Source of the DNA: Basidiobolus meristosporus CBS 931.73
Taxonomy: Eukaryota; Basidiobolomycota; Basidiobolomycetes; Basidiobolales; Basidiobolaceae
Direction: 5' to 3'
Length of the DNA: 64,000 bases
NCBI GenBank assembly: GCA_002104905.1
Contig: MCFE01000017.1
Span: 62,001 to 126,000 of the forward strand
The translations under genes and the position numbers were made by a program. The notes under the pieces are model-generated. The model was not told the origin of the DNA. It saw only the letters and a list, made by a program, of their open reading frames with translations, and did no database searches. Below, piece by piece: positions 11,543 to 22,523 of the stretch. The stretch's first letter is position 1; the number at the start of each line of letters is the position of its first letter.

Positions 11543-12747
11543 ATGTACCTTTGCAACATAAACGAAGTTTCTACATGCGCCAGCTAACCTGTGCTATTTT
11601 GCATTCCTGTTAGGGGTAAGCACTGCCAATTGGTTATGGGTCCCGCCGGAAGCGGAAAGGTAAATCGAGGATCGTTTCTTGGGAGCGGCGGATTGAATGG
11701 TGCTAATTTAAGTGTATACAGTCCACTTTCTGCTCGACGATCATGACACACTGTCAAAGCATAGGCCGATCAGTCCATTTGGTGAACTTGGATCCAGCTG
11801 CCGAGCATTTCACTTATGAGCCCACTATCGGTACCTTAGTTTTGTACATTTGGGAGGAAGAGCTCTCACTAATCCAGTGTTTTGTAGATATTCGTGAGCT
11901 TATCACTCTGGAGGATGTTATGGACGAGCTCGACTATGGACCAAACGGTGGTCTAATCTACTGCCTTGAATATCCTTTAGTTCATATAGATAGATCTGTG
12001 CAGTGTCTACTCATGTTTTGGCTTGTTATCTTTAACGCGAACTCACATTCCTTTTGAACAACATTGACTGGTTGGAAGAAGAGCTTGGGGATTACGAAGA
12101 CGATTATTTGATTTTCGATTGCCCTGGTAAATTGAGCTGACCTTGGAAGCGTAAAGTCCCTGTAGTAATCCCCACATCCCTTCAATTAGGTCAGATCGAG
12201 TTATACACCCATTTCCCTATCATGAAGCGCATGTGTGAGACCCTGCAGCGCTGGAATTTCAGCATATGCGGAGTCTACCTTCTGGAAAGTCAGTTCATTG
12301 AGGACAAATCCAAGTATTTCTCGGGAGTTCTAAGCGCCATGTCAGCAATGATTAATTTGGAGATCCCCCATATCAACGTCATGTCCAAAATGGATCTTGT
12401 CAGTCCCAACCTTAATCCAAGAGAGCTGGATAGATATCTGGAGACCGACCCCACACTACTGATTGACGACGTCAATGCCCATACTAGCCCACGCTTCCAC
12501 AGCCTTAATGAGGCTATTGTGCAATTGGTAGAGTGCCTTTGAGGATTTCTCCAAACCTTGATCGTATCCTAACCCTCGGTAACATTGGTAGATCGACGAC
12601 TATAACATGGTCAACTTCATTCCCCTGAACCCTAGCGATGAAGACTCTATCACTTACACCTTGGCCCAAATCGATAATGCCATGCAGTATGGTGAAGATA
12701 TAGAGCCGAAGGAACCACAGGATGGCGAGGGCGAGTTCGACGACTAG
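11543..12747 (+). CDS. GPN3: GPN-loop GTPase 3, with an AT-AC intron
   Basis: Seven exons (11543-11544, 11614-11659, 11722-11830, 11888-11969, 12047-12126, 12190-12527, 12592-12747) give 270 residues with every junction in phase. Landmarks: P-loop [31 protein letters not shown], the GPN loop in [24 protein letters not shown] (G3) and MSKMDL (G4). The protein ends with an acidic tail. GPN3 acts with GPN1 in cytoplasmic assembly and nuclear import of RNA polymerase II. Two things are odd. The start codon appears to be split AT|G by the first intron, and intron 4 (11970-12046) has ATATCCTTT...AC ends. The two-base first exon should be treated as a prediction. Confidence 0.9.
11970..12046 (+). 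other. U12-type AT-AC intron in GPN3
   Basis: The intron begins ATATCCTTT, the canonical minor-spliceosome 5' site, and ends CTCAC. TCTTTAAC at about 12029-12036 resembles the U12 branch site TTCCTTAAC, with the branch A 11-12 nt from the 3' end, which is typical. Removing it joins CLE to [13 protein letters not shown] in phase, exactly where GPN3 proteins have a CxEYxxNNxDWLE-type sequence. No AG occurs just before the downstream exon, so a GT-AG alternative is not available there. Confidence 0.88.
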
Positions 12748-13153
12748 ATTAATCACTCCTCTCGTTGGAGCAAGTAGCCTGAGCTCTACCCACAGCCTGA
12801 TGGGAGAAACCACTGCCGGTTTGAACCATCCATGCCACCACATGTAATATGAAGTATAGAAACTAGAATATATTCATTAAAGTTACTGTTATTCTATCAA
12901 GTCGAGGTAAATTTGGTAACGGTAACCACTTGACGGTTCCTTGACCAACCTAGTCCAATGGAATATTGAGTACACGGTTGGGGTGCATTTACATTGGTTC
13001 GGAAACCTGTTCACAATCTGCAAGTAATGTTGCATGGAATCAAATTTCTAACTTTCACAAAACTATATAAGCATCTTCGCCCCACTAGATGATCTTTTGA
13101 TACTAGACACCATCCTACCTACCCCCTTTAATTAATCCTCTCGAAAGTATACT
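12748..13153. promoter_or_regulatory. upstream region of first GPI-protein gene, with TATA box
   Basis: The 3' part of this intergenic region contains TATATAA at 13064-13070, about 85-90 bp before the ATG at 13154. A GGTAACGGTAACC element is seen at about 12914-12926. No gene is visible. Confidence 0.5.
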
Positions 13154-13651
13154 ATGAAGGCTTCTACAATTCTCGCCACCCTCTGCTTTGTTGCTGGTGC
13201 CCAGGCGGCCACCAATTACTTGATCAAAGCCGGTGCTGGAAACGAATGTGAGGCAGCAGATACCTACAACCAATGCATTGACAATGCTTTGACCGAGAAC
13301 TGCGCAGCCACCAATAATGCCTGCAACTGTAAACAAGCCCAGACATTGGTTACCTGTGTCGGTTTCTGCACCAAGGACCCAAGAATTGCTGGTTTAGGGA
13401 CGGCTCAGCAGAGTGAAGTTACCAGATGGTGTGCTGCTGCATCCTCCACTTCGGCATTGGCCTCCACTACCGTTGCATCCAGTGGCTCATCCTCTCAGCC
13501 CACCAATGCTCAATCCTCACCTTCATCTGCTATCTCTCAACCAGCTACTTCCCCTAATGGAACCAACGCCAACAAGCCATCGGGAGCAGGAAAGGCCGAG
13601 ATTAGCCTGGGGCTTTTGGGCATAGCCGCCTTAATCAGCTATGTTGTGTAA
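13154..13651 (+). CDS. secreted GPI-anchored eight-cysteine protein (copy 1)
   Basis: 165 residues, no introns. An N-terminal signal peptide (MKASTILATLCFVAGAQA) is followed by a compact domain with eight cysteines spaced C-8-C-8-C-6-C-1-C-8-C-3-C-20-C. Then comes a Ser/Thr/Pro-rich stalk (about residues 95-145) and a hydrophobic tail (ISLGLLGIAALISYVV) preceded by a small-residue site suitable for GPI attachment. This is the layout of a plasma-membrane or cell-wall anchored protein. Copy 2 lies 320 bp downstream with identical cysteine spacing. The spacing does not fit the CFEM domain. The molecular function is unknown. Confidence 0.85.
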   Translation: MKASTILATLCFVAGAQAATNYLIKAGAGNECEAADTYNQCIDNALTENCAATNNACNCKQAQTLVTCVGFCTKDPRIAGLGTAQQSEVTRWCAAASSTSALASTTVASSGSSSQPTNAQSSPSSAISQPATSPNGTNANKPSGAGKAEISLGLLGIAALISYVV

Positions 13652-13971
13652 ACATGTCATCTAGCCAATTGATAATAAACAGTAGTATCTATTCCCATAC
13701 AACCCCATGGACATCTATTAATATAATCGACAGGTTGTTCGGAACGAAGTTATAAATAAGATAAACATCGGCCAGATTGGTATGGAGTGTAGTACCATAT
13801 GAAACCTCTGAAGGCGGATTCATATGTTACTCTGCGAATGAAAATTTATGAAGGGGGTACTGCATTAATCTGTGAAACATCAGTGGTTTCCTCGTTTGCT
13901 TGGATACCTATATAACCCAAATACCAACTCCAGTAGTTCTTCACAACACCCAGCTGGACCTGTTCTCGACA
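13652..13971. promoter_or_regulatory. spacer between the tandem paralogues, with TATA box
   Basis: TATATAA at 13909-13915 lies about 60 bp before the ATG at 13972. The rest carries the 3' end of copy 1. No gene is seen. Confidence 0.5.
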
Positions 13972-14439
13972 ATGAAATTCACTTCCGCCCTCTCCCTCGC
14001 CCTTGTTGGCTTCACTGTTGTTGCTGCTCAACAACAAACTACGCTTCCTGAGCTTCCCGCCAACAATACTTGCGAAGATCCCAAAACCTATGCACAGTGC
14101 AGAAGCAATACCTATTCCAAGAGCTGTTTGTCTACCGATACACTTTGCTTGTGTCTTCAAATTGACAATGCTCTTGCTTGCATTAATTCTTGTAACAAGG
14201 ATACCAGAATCTCAAACTTCAAACCAACTTTTGTGCAAAACTTCCAAGCTTCGTGCTCCAACGTCACTCTGCCAACTGGCTCCTCAGCCATTCCTACTAG
14301 CGGAGGCTCCGGCACTGGCTCTACCACTGGTGGCACTAGTGCTCCCACCAAGAACATCTTGAATGGTGGTTCTTCATTGTCGTCTGTTAGCATTGGCACC
14401 GCCAGCATCGTTTTGGGTGCCATTGCCCTCCTCCTATAA
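13972..14439 (+). CDS. secreted GPI-anchored eight-cysteine protein (copy 2)
   Basis: 155 residues, no introns, signal peptide MKFTSALSLALVGFTVVAAQ. The cysteine domain starts at NNTCEDPKTYAQC and keeps the same spacing as copy 1, including the 20-residue gap before the last Cys and a shared NKD/TKD-xRI segment after Cys 7. A Gly/Ser/Thr-rich stalk and a terminal hydrophobic stretch (IGTASIVLGAIALLL) predict a GPI anchor. Outside the cysteines the two copies differ widely, so the duplication is old. I prefer the ATG at 13972 over upstream in-frame codons because it directly starts the signal peptide and fits the TATA box spacing. Confidence 0.85.
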   Translation: MKFTSALSLALVGFTVVAAQQQTTLPELPANNTCEDPKTYAQCRSNTYSKSCLSTDTLCLCLQIDNALACINSCNKDTRISNFKPTFVQNFQASCSNVTLPTGSSAIPTSGGSGTGSTTGGTSAPTKNILNGGSSLSSVSIGTASIVLGAIALLL

Positions 14440-14772
14440 TTCTTTGAACATTCCTCATTCCCATACTATTGCACCAATTTCTTAATAATCCATACACCGA
14501 TGATATCAATTTACAAATTTACCGTGTACTACACCCTATTCCACCCCAACAACTCCGCCAACAACTGAACCCATCTCTATAATAATAAAGTGTGGCTGCA
14601 GTTACTTTTGATATATTGGGCTAGCTTTAAACGGGTATTATAAATCGGGAAGGAAGACATCAAGCCCTAGTGATTTTTTGACAAAATATGGAAACTTAGT
14701 AGCATACCGCAGCGAGTGACCACTTATCAAAGAATCCTGCAGGGCGAATCAGCAAATACCGCAAAAATCTTA
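14440..14772. other. intergenic region upstream of HSP20
   Basis: AT-rich, with ATTATAAATC near 14637-14646 that could serve as a TATA element. I looked for heat-shock elements (alternating GAA/TTC) and did not find a convincing array. Confidence 0.35.
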
Positions 14773-15279
14773 ATGAATACGGAAAACGATCGAGATCTCA
14801 TAAATATGAATACTCCACACTCCGATGGTAACGGAGTTTTCAGCAAGCAACGTGAGATGTCCCTATTTTCCTATCGTTCGAGAAATGAGTGCGAGCTCGA
14901 CCGGGAGGTGGACGAGTTTTTCGCCACCTTTTTCGGAGGTCGTCGGTTTGGCGACTACTGGTCTCCGGATATCGACATGTCCGACAACGGCAAAGAGCTG
15001 ACCGTACATGCCGAACTCCCCGGGGTGCGAAAGGAGGATATCTCCCTCGATGTGCAAGGAAACAACCTGATCATCTCCGGGGAATCCCCCATCAGAAAGG
15101 AGGTTAGCGAGAGCCGCACCTTCTTCTGCGAGCGCCGTTTCGGCAACTTCAAACGGAACATTCCTTTGCCCAACGATGTCGACACTTCCAAGATCAACGC
15201 CGCTTACAAGGACGGCATCCTGGAGGTGAAGATCGAGAAGAGAGAGGATACCTCCCCCAAGAAGATCAGCATTGTTTAA
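14773..15279 (+). CDS. small heat shock protein, HSP20 family
   Basis: Intronless, 168 residues from the ATG at 14773; a second in-frame ATG at 14806 is also possible. The alpha-crystallin domain occupies about residues 57-165. It begins SPDIDMSDNGKELTVHAELPG, contains VRKEDISLDVQGNNLIISGE, and ends with the A-x-x-x-n-G-I/V-L motif (AAYKDGILEVKIEK) and a KKISIV tail, which resembles the I-x-I/V anchor that links dimers. Such proteins are ATP-independent holdases, usually cytosolic. The coding part is clearly richer in G and C at third codon positions than its neighbours, and its sequence looks close to bacterial class-A HSP20s. Gene transfer is possible but unproven. Confidence 0.9.
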   Translation: MNTENDRDLINMNTPHSDGNGVFSKQREMSLFSYRSRNECELDREVDEFFATFFGGRRFGDYWSPDIDMSDNGKELTVHAELPGVRKEDISLDVQGNNLIISGESPIRKEVSESRTFFCERRFGNFKRNIPLPNDVDTSKINAAYKDGILEVKIEKREDTSPKKISIV

Positions 15280-15660
15280 CTGGTCCTTTCTCTTTCCTGC
15301 GAACCTTCCCGTCTTCGAAACGGTTCATGTATTATTAGTTGCGGTTGCAGTGGAAATAAACCCGTCCGTTCCGGCGGTTCTTTCCTGTCTTTTTATCTTG
15401 CCTATTTGCATTATTGGTGGCTAAAGCACGTTTCATGGTAAACCCTGGTGAGGGATAGTGACTGGACCATTACTACTCGCGATACTAAACACTTGGGTCA
15501 AACCAGCACATGCTAGCAGTAAAGGGATTTTGGGGTTGGCTTATCATTTTAATACTAACGGTTAGAGAGTATACGTTTGTGGTAATATGATATGTCATCT
15601 AATTAGCAAAAAGAAATGGGATGAAAATGACTAGCTCACGGGGAGTGGTGGCGATGTGGC
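15280..15660. other. tail-to-tail spacer, HSP20 / MAP kinase
   Basis: These 381 bp carry the two 3' ends. AATAAA lies at about 15355-15360. Nothing else is recognised. Confidence 0.35.
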
Positions 15661-17471
<1,811 letters not shown>

Positions 17472-17988
17472 GTTCTCTTCTGGTTTATTTCTCGTAGGCG
17501 GGATGAAGTTGAATGTCAGAAATTAATCTGGTTCTGGTGGTTTGAATGCGTTGGTCAAGCAGGAAATGCTCCAGCAAAAGGAGGTAGGGTATGATTAAAT
17601 TGGGAGACAGTTTCGTAAAGCTATCCTAAATTTCGGTTCCTTAGTATAGTTTTTCGTAATCAGGAAAAATCGGTAGGATTTCACTAACTTGGTCTGTATC
17701 CAGGCAGCGCAGGTTGCATTATCCGTTGATTTATTTATAGATTGGGCACTGTATCTTGTACCATATTTCCTACCCCATTTGTTTTGCGGTGCCATATAAA
17801 TATGGTTACATCATGTGCAGTATTTCGGAACATAGCGTTCAAGTATATTCCGGCCAGCGCTTGAGAAATTTTTCCTCGTCAGTTGAACCAAGTTGTACAG
17901 GCCAACTTCACAATAACTTCCAGTGTTCGACTGGAGGAATCAGATACACTTGTTTTGAGGAACGATCTCTGGTGGCGCTATTTCAACA
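17472..17988. promoter_or_regulatory. shared divergent upstream region, MAPK / MDM10
   Basis: These 517 bp separate the divergent start codons and must hold both promoters. Open frames here (for example 17595-17795 on the minus strand) lack recognisable content. No further gene is called. Confidence 0.35.
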
Positions 17989-19374
17989 ATGCACGACTTT
18001 ATGGAATATTGTTTACACACCTACTTTCGAGCTACCGGCTGGAATGACGACAACCATTACTCGAATCTCTCCTCTACCTCAAGAAGTACCCAGCGTTACT
18101 TTACTGTTGCACTTACCAGGTTACTGACGTCATCCTATTGTCTTCTCAAGGTCTTTTGAACTTCTCGATCCCATACGGATTCAGTTTCCAATTCTCCAAA
18201 ATCCCAACCTCCCTGTTTAAAAGCTCTTATTCCCTCCAAGCCATCCCCGCCTTGCAAGGTTCTGTGGGGTATTTGTTTACATCCAGACCTTTACACATAA
18301 ATGCTGCCGACGCTGCTGAATTCAGCGAGTTAGCTGAGAGGATTTTCGTGTTCAGTCGGGGCACGACTCGTAAAATACCGGCAGAGCAGGAGAGAGGCGA
18401 AACCGTTACCTCCGGTATGTACTTCAATAGGGCTCAGCACGTTCCGTGTTCGTTTCTGTATGCTGACAGGGCTTAATTTTAGCTGTGAAGGATTACCTAT
18501 TGTATGGCCAGCTTTATTTACCAAGCGGCAGACTGGAGGGGATTTACTCGAAGCGGATTTCCGAGAACGAGCAATTTGTTCTAACCGGTGTAAGCTCACC
18601 AAACCAACCGGGCACCTCACACGTAACTTGCTCTACTTTCAGTGTTTCGCCCACCAAACCTCCTTAACACGTGTCCTTGCATAGCTTACTGCGCAGTATC
18701 AGTATGATAATGGACGTCGATGCAACGAGATCTCGTACACTACGTACAAGTCGATCTTTGGTTTACGTACCCTTTGGAACGTTGGGCAATTGATTGAGGC
18801 TCCTCAGGTGCCTGGTGAGGAGAAGATTAAGAAAACCAGTCGACTTTCTGTAGGTGGCGAGTTGTATTATATTGCGAAAGAGAAGAGTGGCGGATGTAAG
18901 TGAAGGCATTAGGAACCAACTTCCACGAGATGAGGCTAACCTAGCAAATCCATAGTGTCCACTGGGATCAGATACAGATCCTTTGATGAACGTCCATTCA
19001 TAGCAACCGTCATTTGCAACCCAATGATGGGACACCTTACCGGTGGCTATACGCAAGCGGTGTCCGAAGACCTGACGCTATGCAGCAGATATGATTTCAA
19101 TGTTTACAGTTACGAAAGTGATCTCGCTGTTGGTGCGGAGTGGCGTGTCAAAGGTGAGGGCGTGATGAAGACCAAGTTTAGCGTCAAAGATGTAAGTGTT
19201 CCCGTTATGCCTAGATGGTTAGTATGAGGGTGTTTAACCCATATTTACTAGGGATTTGCCTTGATGTTTGACGGCCAATACCGCAAAGTTCACTTCACCT
19301 TTGGTGTGACCGCGGATATCCGCTCGCAATCACCGCTTCGTTCCATTGGACTACAGATACAATACTGTTCATAA
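17989..19374 (+). CDS. MDM10: Mdm10, mitochondrial outer-membrane beta-barrel
   Basis: Six exons (17989-18085, 18151-18414, 18483-18589, 18685-18895, 18956-19191, 19252-19374) join in phase to 345 residues. The N-terminus MHDFMEYCLHTYFRATGWND and the following SSTSRSLLNFSIPYGFSFQF match the Mdm10 signature, as do KDYLLYGQLYLPSGRLEGIY, QYDNGRRCNEISYTT, GIRYRSFDERPF and the end GFALMFDGQYRKVHFTFGV. In yeast Mdm10 serves the ERMES ER-mitochondria tether and the SAM complex that inserts beta-barrel proteins. The alternating polar/apolar beta strands and a closing aromatic-rich strand are visible. It is somewhat shorter than yeast Mdm10, mainly in loop regions. Confidence 0.92.
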
Positions 19375-19861
19375 TACAAGCATCTCCCATAGAGTCCCCT
19401 TTCCCTGCATGCATCCCAATATGTACCTAATTCATGAGCCACACTGCGAGGTCCTTGTCAGATAAGTTCTTGCTAGCAAGTGACAATAAAGGAAGGATCA
19501 TTCCATTTCCATAGTAAAGCTGTCTTCTATAGATACTTGTCGATCAATACGATTCGCAGCTATCTGGGAGTTGGATGGAGTGTTCTTGGCAATTAGGCCT
19601 CATATGCGTGGATCAATCAAATCATTGGTTTTGGTAGCCGATTGATGATTTGAACCATTCGAATAGAAAGCACCTCGCTGCGCCAAATCGAGTAGTGGCT
19701 GATTGAAAAGCTCAGCGGATTAGTGGTTATTACGACACTCGTTCGTAGATTTGCATTTACAGTAGGGTTTGGTCGGGTTTGGTCGGGTTTAGTCATACTA
19801 TGCAATCTACTCTTATATAAGCCTAGTATCGCCATTATGACGCATATTAAATCGGTCACGA
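19375..19861. promoter_or_regulatory. upstream region of GH8 gene, with TATA box and GGTTTGGTC repeat
   Basis: TATATAA at 19814-19820 lies about 45 bp before the GH8 start codon. Upstream, at about 19765-19793, a 10-bp unit (GGTTTGGTCG) is repeated two to three times in tandem. No gene is seen. Confidence 0.5.
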
Positions 19862-20929
19862 ATGAACCCAGCCATTGAACAAAAATACGTTGCTTGGAGG
19901 AACAGGTATCTCCGTTCTGCTAACGGTAACAGCTATTATGTGTATTACAACGACAAGGACGAAATCGAGAAGGTGGGCAAACTAAAGCCCGTCACCTGCA
20001 GTGAAGCTCACGGTTACGGAATGCTTATCGCGGTGCTGAAAGATAACCGGCAGGACTTTGATTGTCTAGTCAACTATTTCGAGAGCTTCAAGAATAGAAA
20101 AGGCCTTATGGCTTGGCAACAGGTTATGGACTTGCACACGGGAAGGCTTACCAATTCTCCTGATGGCGGTGAGAACTGTGCCACTGACGGTGACCTTGAC
20201 ATAGCTGCCGCGCTCTTCATCGCCGCCAAAACCTGGAATGAGCCCTCCTACAGGGATAAAGCAATCTCCCTCTGTCAAGCCATATACAAGCATTGTGTCA
20301 ATTGGAAAACGTGCATGTTCCTCCTAGGGGACTGGGTCGAGCATGGCTCGAAGTATGAGAAACTCACTCGTCCCTCGGATTTCCTGCTCACCCATTTGCT
20401 TCTGTTCTCGAGGGAGGATGCCCCGGAAAGAAGAGATGGATGGACCAGGGTCCTAGAGGCTACTATTCGGACCATTGAGCACCAGTTAACCCTACATCCG
20501 CATACTGGTTTGATTGCGGACTTCCTTGAGTTTAACGGGCACGAGTACGTGCCGGTGAAAGGTGAAGTACTGGAAAGTAAGCATGATAAAGACTACAGCT
20601 GGAACAGCTGCCGTGTCCCCTGGCGCCTATCGATATACTACCTTGAATCGAGAGATATTCGAGTATACCCTATCCTTCAGGCTCAAGCCAACTTTTTTGC
20701 TCATCAATCTGAGGTCAAAGCTGGGTACAAATTGAACGGAAAGGAGCTGGAAGACTACTCGGATCTAGCGTTCATGGCACCAGCTGCTCTTTCCATGTGG
20801 CTTATCAATCACCCAAAACTGGGTGAGGTGCAGGATCAGATGGACGAACTTGATGACAACACGTACTTTGGGGAAACCATTGCGCTACTCTGTCTGTTGC
20901 AAGTCACCCGCCCACATTTCAATGTATAG
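19862..20929 (+). CDS. glycoside hydrolase family 8 enzyme, bacterial type
   Basis: Intronless, 355 residues, start at the ATG at 19862. The GH8 signatures are clear: CSEAHGYGMLIAVL, whose Glu is the expected general acid, LMAWQQVM, and CATDGDLDIAAALFIAAKTW, whose first Asp lies in the conserved ATDGDLDIA block. Later, YSWNSCRVPWRL and YSDLAFMAPAALSMW match the substrate-cleft segments of the (alpha/alpha)6 barrel. GH8 members cut chitosan, beta-glucans or xylan; the sequence alone does not tell which. No signal peptide is visible, so it is either cytosolic or secreted by another route. GH8 is mainly bacterial and rare in fungi. The single exon and the resemblance to Bacillus-type GH8 motifs suggest horizontal transfer. 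Confidence 0.88.
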   Translation: MNPAIEQKYVAWRNRYLRSANGNSYYVYYNDKDEIEKVGKLKPVTCSEAHGYGMLIAVLKDNRQDFDCLVNYFESFKNRKGLMAWQQVMDLHTGRLTNSPDGGENCATDGDLDIAAALFIAAKTWNEPSYRDKAISLCQAIYKHCVNWKTCMFLLGDWVEHGSKYEKLTRPSDFLLTHLLLFSREDAPERRDGWTRVLEATIRTIEHQLTLHPHTGLIADFLEFNGHEYVPVKGEVLESKHDKDYSWNSCRVPWRLSIYYLESRDIRVYPILQAQANFFAHQSEVKAGYKLNGKELEDYSDLAFMAPAALSMWLINHPKLGEVQDQMDELDDNTYFGETIALLCLLQVTRPHFNV

Positions 20930-21302
20930 CCCGTCTTGTTCATCTTTGTTGTATTAAAATGTAGAATATGAAGCAGTTTCAATGATATTTGTGACAGTTG
21001 TTTGTGTTTTGAGGGGATCCATGACTGTGTATAGTATTGCCGCATACGATCTCATCAATAATTGTCAACATCTGGATCGACAGCAGCGGTGATTGGTATC
21101 AGTATAATGGTCATATGTAAGGGACTCGTTACCACGATGAAACAAATGGGTATCCTCCCTACCATATCGTTAACTGAATTTTTCCTGTTGCTTTATTGTG
21201 ACGCCCTTCTTCCTGATTGCCCCTCCCTACCAGAAAAGTGAGAGTTTCAACGGAAGTCTTGCACGTTTCCGCCATTCCACCGCCCCCTCGTTTCCCCCTC
21301 CT
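20930..21302. other. intergenic region
   Basis: 373 bp without a recognised gene, between GH8 and the two-span membrane protein. Confidence 0.3.
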
Positions 21303-22019
21303 ATGACCGAGCTAACCATCTCAGAGCCATCAAGGCTCCCATCCACAGCAGATGATGGTTGCTTTACTTCAGAGAAGCAAAGCCTGATTTCTGACCTGGG
21401 GGAGACCTCGACCAACCCGAAAAAGGGCCCCTCTTTCTTGCTGATGCAGGTTGACGGGGACATTAGCATCGTGAGGATTCATTTCGGTAGACCAGCCAGC
21501 TTTTTGTTCGGCGAGATTTCGTTTACCTAACTACCGTTCTTCCCACTAGAAACCAACAACGACTCACTCATACTGCTGAAGGCGACCCTACTAGTCACTT
21601 GTCTGCTGCTCCTGATCCTATTTCTCTACGTCGTAATAACCCAAGATATCATACCTTTATTGCGCAACCCCAGCTCCTTCCTGGTGCTTTTAAACTTCAG
21701 AACCGTCGTATCCTTTGTCATGATCATATGGTTCATTGCGTTCTGTCTGCTGTCTCACTTGGTACGGCTCAACTTCGATCTGGCCCCCGAAGGAGAGCTG
21801 TTTTTCGCCGACATTCGAAAGGAACTCCCCAAATGTAACGTATGCGTGCTCCCTGGTGGAGAGGTCAGTATGCTGGTGCTGGATCCTGAGAAATCCCAGC
21901 CTGCAGAGAGGAAGGATAGTGTCACCAGTCAGGAGCGTAAGGAGGTCCGAACAGCATTGCTCGCAGACGAAGACAGCGAGGCTATCGAGCTGCGAGAAGT
22001 AGAGCGGTATCCATCCTGA
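21303..22019 (+). CDS. unknown membrane protein with two predicted spans
   Basis: Two exons (21303-21486 and 21550-22019, intron GTAGAC...ACTAG) join in phase to 217 residues. Residues 1-65 are hydrophilic (MTELTISEPSRLPS...). Strong hydrophobic stretches follow at about 73-91 (ATLLVTCLLLLILFLYVVI) and 113-132 (TVVSFVMIIWFIAFCLLSHL). The C-terminal 85 residues are soluble and charged, with a CNVC motif, and end REVERYPS. Without the intron the frame stops early and the first membrane span is lost, which supports the splice. I do not recognise the family. With two spans, both tails would face the same side. Confidence 0.6.
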
Positions 22020-22022
22020 CGT

Positions 22023-22346
22023 TCATGGAGCATTCGTAAGTACATGGAGCTGCTGGTACATGGCCATGGTCACTTCATCCCCTGATCTCGTGAGCCCGTA
22101 CATGATGGCCGAGTGGCGGATAATCTCCGAATGGTGGATTCCCCCAGTAGTGTCCAACATCCAATGAAAAGCTAGCGACACTACACCGCCCAATGGAAAA
22201 TTCTCATCAAGGCTCGGTTTACCCTCACTTGAGATCAATAAAATGGAATTTTTTCGAGATGTTCCTGCTGGCCAGATAGCGCGAAGAGCCGCTTTTCCAT
22301 CAGATAGTCGATCAATTCGATCTTTGGTTAGTGTGAGTCCAGACAT
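22023..22346 (-). CDS. small unknown ORF, 107 aa
   Basis: ATG-to-stop frame on the minus strand, ending 3 bp from the stop of the converging two-span membrane gene. The protein (MSGLTLTKDRIDRLSDGKAA...) has balanced composition and no signal or membrane segment. No family is recognised. It may be a real small gene, or part of the 3' untranslated region of the opposite gene. Confidence 0.35.
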   Translation of the reverse strand: MSGLTLTKDRIDRLSDGKAALRAIWPAGTSRKNSILLISSEGKPSLDENFPLGGVVSLAFHWMLDTTGGIHHSEIIRHSAIMYGLTRSGDEVTMAMYQQLHVLTNAP

Positions 22347-22523
22347 GCTATATCCGGCTTATTGATATCAGCCAAGTCACGCGAAAAGAGAATTTTTATG
22401 GAAGTCTATAATGTGTGACGAACCGAGTACAGGCATACAAGGTTAATCAGTGAACGATGTACAAAAAAATCCATTCGACGAGGAGGCTGCGAATGGTCAA
22501 AATTCTATGGGTCTAAATACAGT

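Noticed and set aside
13154-14439. CFEM domain in the GPI-anchored proteins
   Set aside because: Eight cysteines are present, but the spacing and the C-x-C step differ from CFEM, and the conserved Asp position is not evident.
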